From the NCBI GenBank assembly GCA_030615145.1, contig JAUWZT010000128.1, positions 1 to 10,233 of the forward strand: a stretch of DNA of 10,233 bases. The letters run 5' to 3'. Shown here piece after piece: positions 5,690 through 10,233 of this stretch (position 1 is the stretch's first letter; each line of letters opens with the position of its first letter). This DNA is from Promethearchaeota archaeon. Lineage in GTDB: Archaea > Asgardarchaeota > Lokiarchaeia > Sigyniarchaeales > SOKP01. The translations under genes and the position numbers were made by a program. The notes beneath the pieces were generated by a model. The model did not search any database and was not told the origin of the DNA. It worked only from the letters and a program-made list of their open reading frames with translations.

Positions 5690-6415
5690 ATGGCATTAAA
5701 AAAAAAAGATATTTTAATAATTGGACATAAAGGCGCAAGCGCGATCGCCCCTGAAAACACGTTAAAGGCTTTTAAGAAAGCAATTGAATTAAAAGCTGAT
5801 ATGGTAGAATTTGACATACATAAAACTAAAGATGGCGAAATTGTCATAATTCACGATTTAGATACCCTAAGCACTACAGGCGTCCAAGGATTGATTAAAG
5901 ATATGACTTTGGAAGAAATTAAAAAATTAGATGCTGGCGAAGGCGAAAAAATACCTAATTTATTAGAATTAATTAAAGTTGCAAAAGAGAAAGTGGGTTT
6001 GCAAATAGAAATTAAATCGAGTGGTCTACTTGAGAAGTTGATTAAACTTATGAAAGAAGAAAATATTGTAAATACTTCAATTGTTAGCAGTTTTGCATTT
6101 GGCGAGTTAGTGAAGTTGAAAAATCTAGAGCCTAAAATAAAGCTCGGTTTGTTGCTATCCGCAGATCTTGTGCGAGTTCGCCAAATTAAAAGAAATATTT
6201 TAAAAGCAGTTGATAAAAGATTTTACGCAATTCATCCACATTATAGTGTAGCTGATAAAGAAATCGTTGATTTTGCTCATGATAACAATCTTAAAGTTAA
6301 TGTTTGGACCGTAAACGATAAGGATGTTATGAAGCGTTTAATAGAAATTGGAGTCGATGGAATTATTACTGATGATATTTCAATGGCCAATGAATTACTG
6401 GGAAGAGTCGCATGA
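5690..6415 (+). CDS. Glycerophosphodiester phosphodiesterase family protein, paralogue 2 (GDPD2)
   Basis: 241 residues, same fold and register as GDPD1; by eye roughly half of the residues are identical, with only a 3-residue gap near 155-175. Seen motifs: IIGHKGAS (H13, K14), PENT (E22, N23), VEFD (E40, D42), IIHDLD (H55), IEIK (E107, K109) and VWTV plus GVDGIITDD near the end. The arginine that usually follows the first catalytic histidine (HRG) is lysine here, while the IEIK lysine lost in GDPD1 is retained. Cytoplasmic, no signal peptide. It lies directly behind GDPD1, and 101 nt before the CoA-ligase-type gene, which seems to have its own promoter. Hydrolysis of glycerophosphodiesters is the family function; substrate choice is not readable. 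Confidence 0.93.
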   Translation: MALKKKDILIIGHKGASAIAPENTLKAFKKAIELKADMVEFDIHKTKDGEIVIIHDLDTLSTTGVQGLIKDMTLEEIKKLDAGEGEKIPNLLELIKVAKEKVGLQIEIKSSGLLEKLIKLMKEENIVNTSIVSSFAFGELVKLKNLEPKIKLGLLLSADLVRVRQIKRNILKAVDKRFYAIHPHYSVADKEIVDFAHDNNLKVNVWTVNDKDVMKRLIEIGVDGIITDDISMANELLGRVA

Positions 6416-6488
6416 TAATTTTTTAAGTAAGATTCCCCATTAAGCCACAATAAAATATTTTAGTCAAGTTCTATTTTATTCATTAATC

Positions 6489-6495
6489 TTTTAAA
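6489..6495 (+). promoter_or_regulatory. TATA-like box for a probably leaderless acyl-CoA synthetase mRNA
   Basis: TTTTAAA is located about 25 nt before the ATG at 6517, and no ribosome-binding site is visible in the T-rich spacer between them. This spacing is what a leaderless archaeal transcript would show. Confidence 0.4.
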
Positions 6496-6516
6496 CAGAT
6501 TTTAGTTGTTTTCTTC

Positions 6517-8016
6517 ATGTCTACATTACAAGAATCAAAAATTGATTTCAATAGATTATTCTTTCCAAGATCTATTGGAATTATTGGAGCAAGCTGGGAT
6601 CCAGCAGGTGGAGGCTTTTTCGTCCGGGCAATGAAGGACAAGTTTCGAGGACCGATGTATTTATTTAATCCTCGATTAGCTGGAAAAATGCTCTTAGGTC
6701 GTAAAGTCTATAACTCTATTTTAGATATTTCGGAACCCATTGATTACGTCATATTAGCTGTCCCTTCACGTCTGGTTCCTAAATTATTGGAGGAGATTGG
6801 TCAGAGAAATGTCCCTTTTTGCACAATTTTTTCTTCCGGTTTCCGCGAAGTAGGAAACGAGATGCTGGAAAACCAAACAATTCAAGTTGCTCGAAAATAT
6901 AACATCCGAATTATAGGACCTAACTGTATCGGCGTATACAATCCAAAAGGAGGTCTCTATTTTGCTTTTGAGCAATCGAGAAAATCAGGTAACTTTGGTG
7001 GAATATTTCAATCTGGTGGAATTGCTCAAAATATCTCTCAGCTTATCGTTTCATATGGATTATATACCTCTAAATTGATTTCAATTGGTAATTCATTAGA
7101 TTTATCTCCAGTAGAATTTTTAGAATATTTCTTAACTGACGAACATACAAAAATAATTGGTTTATACCTTGAGAACCTGAGGTCAATCGAACAGGGACGG
7201 AAATTTATGGAAATAGTTAAGAAATGTAATTTAAATAGGAAACCTGTAATTCTTTGGAGGGCAGGATACGGAGAAGCAACAAAGAAAGCAATTTTATCTC
7301 ACACTGGAGGTTTAGCCGGGAACAATGAAATTTGGAAGGCAGTAGGGAAGCAAACAGGTAGTTGTATAGCAAGTAATTCAAACGAGCTTGCCGCGCTAGC
7401 TTCTGCCTTTAATTTAACTCGCTTACCAAACACGCGCAATGTAGGGGTGATTGGAATTGGCGGTGGTTCCACGATTGAGGCAATAGACATATTAGAAAAA
7501 TATAATTTAAAAATACCCCAATTATCAGAGAAGACAATGAATAAAATGAAAAGATTCATCCCAGATGTAAATACTAACTTATCAAATCCAATAGATCTAG
7601 GTGGAATGGGAATCCAACCAAACATCTATTATCGTACAATTTTAGCGCTAGATAAAGACCCTAACATTTCTTCTATTATCTTCGTTAAAGATCCCGAAAG
7701 ATTTGGAGGGTTTGAAGAAATTTTGGACGACTTGGGGTATAAAGGGCTCGATTTAAACAGAGAATTTATAAGATATATTTCTAAAGCAAAAAGCGCGTGT
7801 ACAAAACCAATGCATTGCGTTATGTTAAAAATAAACGAAGGATTCGAAGCGTATAAAAGTAGATATAAATTTAAGCTAAAATTGTTAAATCGCAATGTTC
7901 CTGTTTTCGAATCGTTAGAACTTGCGGGTTCTGTTTTAGATAAGGTGAATTCTTATCGAGAATTCTTGCAAAAGCATGGAAAATTCCCCAAAATTGAAAC
8001 TACGCAAGCATCTTAA
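6517..8016 (+). CDS. ADP-forming acyl-CoA synthetase alpha-subunit-like protein (CoA-binding and ligase-CoA domains)
   Basis: 499 residues. The N-terminal CoA-binding Rossmann domain (about 15-145) carries GIIGAS (21-26) and GPNCIG (134-139). Next is a succinyl-CoA-ligase-like domain (about 155-300) with FQSGGIAQ, E219 in 'LYLEN' and the phosphohistidine motif LSHTGGLAG with H262. A second ligase-CoA domain (about 305-475) has VIGIGGGST and SNPIDLGG. Family knowledge: such subunits convert acyl-CoA, ADP and phosphate to acid, CoA and ATP (or the reverse), passing phosphate from the histidine to an ATP-grasp beta subunit. That ATP-grasp domain is neither fused nor encoded nearby. Just before the histidine motif, 'KPVILWRAG' differs from the commoner 'KPVVVLKAG'. 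The acyl substrate cannot be predicted. It converges on the beta-helix acyltransferase gene. Confidence 0.88.
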   Translation: MSTLQESKIDFNRLFFPRSIGIIGASWDPAGGGFFVRAMKDKFRGPMYLFNPRLAGKMLLGRKVYNSILDISEPIDYVILAVPSRLVPKLLEEIGQRNVPFCTIFSSGFREVGNEMLENQTIQVARKYNIRIIGPNCIGVYNPKGGLYFAFEQSRKSGNFGGIFQSGGIAQNISQLIVSYGLYTSKLISIGNSLDLSPVEFLEYFLTDEHTKIIGLYLENLRSIEQGRKFMEIVKKCNLNRKPVILWRAGYGEATKKAILSHTGGLAGNNEIWKAVGKQTGSCIASNSNELAALASAFNLTRLPNTRNVGVIGIGGGSTIEAIDILEKYNLKIPQLSEKTMNKMKRFIPDVNTNLSNPIDLGGMGIQPNIYYRTILALDKDPNISSIIFVKDPERFGGFEEILDDLGYKGLDLNREFIRYISKAKSACTKPMHCVMLKINEGFEAYKSRYKFKLKLLNRNVPVFESLELAGSVLDKVNSYREFLQKHGKFPKIETTQAS

Positions 8017-8056
8017 TTTAAAATAAAAATGTAAGAAAAGTTTTAATTTTTTTCCA
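8017..8056. terminator. T/A-rich bidirectional terminator region between convergent genes
   Basis: The 26-nt gap and the first bases of the next gene hold a plus-strand T tract (GTTTTAATTTTTTTCC, 8040-8055) for the CoA-ligase gene and, read on the minus strand, T-rich runs at 8017-8039 for the acyltransferase gene. No hairpin is evident, as expected for archaeal termination. Confidence 0.35.
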
Positions 8057-8849
8057 AATGCTTGATTTCTATGGGTCTTCCGGGACTTCCTTGGTAATAG
8101 TATTTATCAGGTTTCCCTCTCCAATTTTTATGTAATACCGTATTTGGAAAGATAACATTATTATCCTTTGTTAAAGCGTTGGGACCGGCAATTATTCCCG
8201 GATAGAATGTCGTGTTTTTTCCAAGTTTTATTTCCATCATGCTTATCTTTCCAAAGATTGTATTGACGGCGTGACTCGACAATGCAGCCGTAGGGTAGAA
8301 AAAGACGTTATCTCCTAAATCTGTGAATTCTAAACCTACGTAGGAATCGCAATAAATTACATTCTTTCCGATTTTATTGTGACTGATTCTTCTTAGTGCG
8401 CGATTCACGAGCCAAGGAAAAGGCGATTTGGAAGTCAACCACATCGGATATTTTATTATGAATCCTCTTTTGTGGTAATACTTCATCATCTTTCCTTCTT
8501 CGCTATTAACATCGTCTAAAACCCGTTTGAAAACTCCTTCTTTGGGAGGTGATTTTTTACTCCATCGTCGAGTCCAAAATGCTGTGAACTCAATTAATAA
8601 AATAAGATAAATGAAATAAAGAAATAGTAGGAGACCAGGGAGTATTAAGAAATGAATTGTTTGTGGAATTGAAAAATAGATAATAAAACCGTATTCAAAT
8701 AGTAAAAAAAGCCCTAAACAGGCATAAAGAGGAACCAAGAAGCTAATAAAATTAATTTTGAGGAAGTCTAAAATGGGAAGTTCCACAACTTGCCCTTTTT
8801 TCTGCCCAAATTCGGAGTTTACTTTTCCTTCTACTTTGTTCTCTTCCAT
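8043..8849 (-). CDS. Membrane-anchored left-handed beta-helix (hexapeptide-repeat) acyltransferase-like protein
   Basis: 268 residues. Two long hydrophobic stretches at about 30-58 and 64-90 form a membrane hairpin. They are followed by a basic linker (about 92-112) and an alpha/loop region with KYPMWLTSKSPFPWLVN (133-149). Residues 155-262 show the loose hexapeptide spacing of a left-handed beta-helix (IGKNVIY, LGDNVFF, LGKNTTF, KDNNVIF) and end in a 'YYQGSPGRPIE' segment (251-261) as found in hexapeptide acyltransferases. H193 in 'SSHAVN' could be the catalytic base. Related domains use acyl-CoA to acylate a sugar, lipid or small molecule; the acceptor here is unknown. The enzyme should act at the cytoplasmic membrane face. 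No ribosome-binding site precedes the ATG; a TATA-like box 22-31 nt upstream suggests a leaderless mRNA. Confidence 0.8.
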   Translation of the reverse strand: MEENKVEGKVNSEFGQKKGQVVELPILDFLKINFISFLVPLYACLGLFLLFEYGFIIYFSIPQTIHFLILPGLLLFLYFIYLILLIEFTAFWTRRWSKKSPPKEGVFKRVLDDVNSEEGKMMKYYHKRGFIIKYPMWLTSKSPFPWLVNRALRRISHNKIGKNVIYCDSYVGLEFTDLGDNVFFYPTAALSSHAVNTIFGKISMMEIKLGKNTTFYPGIIAGPNALTKDNNVIFPNTVLHKNWRGKPDKYYYQGSPGRPIEIKHLEKN

Positions 8850-8870
8850 AGTATAATTATTACTATAGTC

Positions 8871-8880
8871 TTATAAAAAA
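8871..8880 (-). promoter_or_regulatory. TATA-like box of the beta-helix acyltransferase gene
   Basis: TTTTTTATAA on the minus strand starts about 31 and ends 22 nt before the ATG at 8849. The distance fits a leaderless transcript, and no Shine-Dalgarno-like sequence is present in between. Confidence 0.45.
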
Positions 8881-9045
8881 TTATTTAACCAGATTGTTTA
8901 GACAAAAAAAAAGAGTAAAAAATTCCCTTTTGACGATTTTAAAACCGAGTTATACATCTAATAACTGAATAGATTTAAACAACATAATTTTTTTTGTTGA
9001 CAATAATTTTTCCTTTATATAGTTCTTTTACACAGATATTACGCA

Positions 9046-9098
9046 AATTTAAATAATTGTTAATAATAATTATAAAACAGTCGTCAAATAATTTGTGA
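9046..9098 (+). promoter_or_regulatory. Candidate promoter and ribosome-binding site for the GNAT-like gene
   Basis: TTTAAATA (about 9048-9055) and TTATAAAA (9070-9077) are TATA-like elements upstream of the TTG start. The first would put the transcript start near 9078 and include the GTGAGAT ribosome-binding element at 9095-9101. Which one is used cannot be told in such AT-rich sequence. Confidence 0.3.
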
Positions 9099-9107
9099 GA
9101 TATTGAA

Positions 9108-10233
9108 TTGTTCTTAAAAAACAAAGTTATTTCTAAAGAAGATATTGAAAAACCAATAGTTACTATTAGAGAATTTCTTACTAAACATAGTAAATACAAA
9201 AACTTGGATCTCTATAAAGGTATCTCTATTAAAAAGAAGACTCATTCAAAAACTCAGAAACTTAGCCCTTCTATTCAAATAGCAAAGCCAGAAGAAGCAA
9301 AAGATATTTCAGAAATTATTAAACAAGCCTATAATGGTACTTATCCGTATAAAGAAATGGAGAGCGAATTAGAAGTAAGGAAAATGATTGAAAATCCCGC
9401 TTTTTATTGGCTCGTTTTTAAGGTAAATAATAACCATATAATTGGTTGTATCGGCTTTGATATAAATCTTAAAACCAAAAGTGCTGCCTTCCACGGATTA
9501 GCTATTAAGAAAGAATTTCAAGGTGTTACAGCTCTCTTTGAACTTTTATTAGCAGGATACTATTCAATATTGAATAAATATGAGAAAAAAATTCTATCAT
9601 GGTCCTGTGAGATTCGTTCGGCTCATAATAAAACTCAGTTTTTAAGTATTTTTATAGATTTATTACCAATTGCTTTTTTTCCTAAGAAAGATATCTTCTT
9701 TAATCGTGAGGAATCAGAGTTTTTATTTATAATATATGATAGCGACGCCTTGTATAAATACAGGTCTAAAGAAAAACCTAAAATAATCTATCAAATTTTA
9801 AATTGTTATGCTTATGCTGCTAAAAAAGTGCAAATTGGGCTTCCTCAAGTTAAAAAGTATAAAAAATTAAATTTTCACAAAAAAGAAATTAATTATATTA
9901 AAAATAATTTAATTGTAAAAACAGAGAGTGATAGTATTGGAAATGAAAAATTTACCATTTCCATTAAAAATAGTGATTCTAACATCACATTTCTACATAA
10001 CCCTATTAACAAAATTTTTGAAAAAACGGAATATCAAGTTTCAAATAAAGAAGAATTGTTAATTTTTGTTCAAAAAGTTAAGCAATTAATTAAAGATTAT
10101 AATATTCGCTATTTTGAATGCTTCGTGTCAGCTTATCACCCCTCTCATCAGATTATTTTAAATGATGCCGGTTTAAAACCATTTGGATACATTCCTAGTT
10201 TTAAATACAATGAAAAGAAAGATCAATTTGAAG
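9108..10233 (+). CDS. GNAT-type acyltransferase, possibly two-domain (C-terminus beyond window)
   Basis: An open frame of 375 codons continues past the right edge. After a lysine-rich leader (1-55), a GNAT-like domain starts at 'IQIAKPEEAKDISEII' (56-71). It continues with 'YNGTYPYKEMESE' (75-87), 'HIIGCIGFDI' (110-119), the degenerate acetyl-CoA loop 'LAIKKEFQGVTALFELL' (131-147) and 'EIRSAHNKTQ' (168-177), and ends near 'ESEFLFIIY' (202-210). The YP motif and the R-x2-H-N-x2-Q segment resemble AblB (beta-lysine acetyltransferase)-like GNATs. Residues 335-365, 'FECFVSAYHPSHQ' then 'GLKPFGYIPSF', look like the end of a second GNAT unit. The start is assigned to TTG 9108, with GTGA (9095-9098) 9 nt upstream; an in-frame TGA at 9096-9098 excludes anything longer, and the first in-frame ATG lies inside the domain. 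Donor and acceptor are unknown. Confidence 0.75.
   Translation, partial: MFLKNKVISKEDIEKPIVTIREFLTKHSKYKNLDLYKGISIKKKTHSKTQKLSPSIQIAKPEEAKDISEIIKQAYNGTYPYKEMESELEVRKMIENPAFYWLVFKVNNNHIIGCIGFDINLKTKSAAFHGLAIKKEFQGVTALFELLLAGYYSILNKYEKKILSWSCEIRSAHNKTQFLSIFIDLLPIAFFPKKDIFFNREESEFLFIIYDSDALYKYRSKEKPKIIYQILNCYAYAAKKVQIGLPQVKKYKKLNFHKKEINYIKNNLIVKTESDSIGNEKFTISIKNSDSNITFLHNPINKIFEKTEYQVSNKEELLIFVQKVKQLIKDYNIRYFECFVSAYHPSHQIILNDAGLKPFGYIPSFKYNEKKDQFE

Noticed and set aside
5383..5847. Two short minus-strand open frames opposite the GDPD genes
   Set aside because: Both are shadows of well-supported GDPD coding sequence.
8975..9199. Minus-strand open frame of 74 codons
   Set aside because: It overlaps the GNAT-like gene and the AT-rich gap, has low-complexity Ile/Asn-rich content and shows no family features.
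6517..10233. PatZ-like acyl-CoA synthetase/GNAT protein-acetylation system
   Set aside because: The CoA-ligase-type protein and the GNAT-like protein are separate genes 1.1 kb apart, with an opposite-strand acyltransferase between them and no ATP-grasp domain.
1..10233. tRNA genes, rRNA, CRISPR array, insertion sequence or integrase site
   Set aside because: No cloverleaf, regularly spaced repeat, transposase motif or terminal inverted repeat was recognised by eye on either strand.

Overview
The window is strongly AT-rich and looks archaeal. Pointers to this are a TFS/RPB9-type N-terminal zinc ribbon on a small protein, an ADP-forming acyl-CoA synthetase alpha-type protein, BRE/TATA-like boxes about 25 nt upstream of several starts, apparent leaderless starts, and a large double-length FtsX-type permease. 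The overall gene mix resembles Asgard (Lokiarchaeia-like) genomes. That placement is inference; no rRNA or tRNA gene is present to confirm it.

Layout. 1-2985 (minus): an ABC exporter pair, an ATPase with unusual N- and C-terminal extensions followed 51 nt later by a multi-pass MacB/FtsX-like permease that runs off the left edge. 2986-3242: a regulatory gap rich in perfect inverted repeats. 3243-3716 (plus): a small orphan coiled-coil protein. 3789-4187 (minus): an SCP2-like putative lipid-binding protein. 4326-4577 (minus): a short protein with a single RNA-polymerase-type zinc ribbon. 4578-4920: a divergent intergenic region holding a near-perfect 20-bp palindrome. 4921-6415 (plus): two tandem glycerophosphodiester phosphodiesterase (GDPD) paralogues. 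6517-8016 (plus): an ADP-forming acyl-CoA synthetase alpha-type protein without its ATP-grasp partner. 8043-8849 (minus, convergent): a membrane-anchored left-handed beta-helix acyltransferase. 9108 to the right edge (plus): a GNAT-type acyltransferase with a TTG start, truncated by the window.

Functionally, 3789-10233 leans towards lipid, acyl and CoA chemistry: a possible lipid carrier, two phosphodiesterases that would release glycerol phosphate from head groups, a CoA-ligase-type protein and two acyl-transfer families. Strands alternate, so this is not one operon; only GDPD1-GDPD2 and ATPase-permease look co-transcribed. The points most worth a second look are the complementary phosphate-site changes in the two GDPDs, the C-terminal extension of the ATPase, the palindromic control regions, and the orphan CoA-ligase subunit. 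No mobile element, CRISPR array or RNA gene was recognised.
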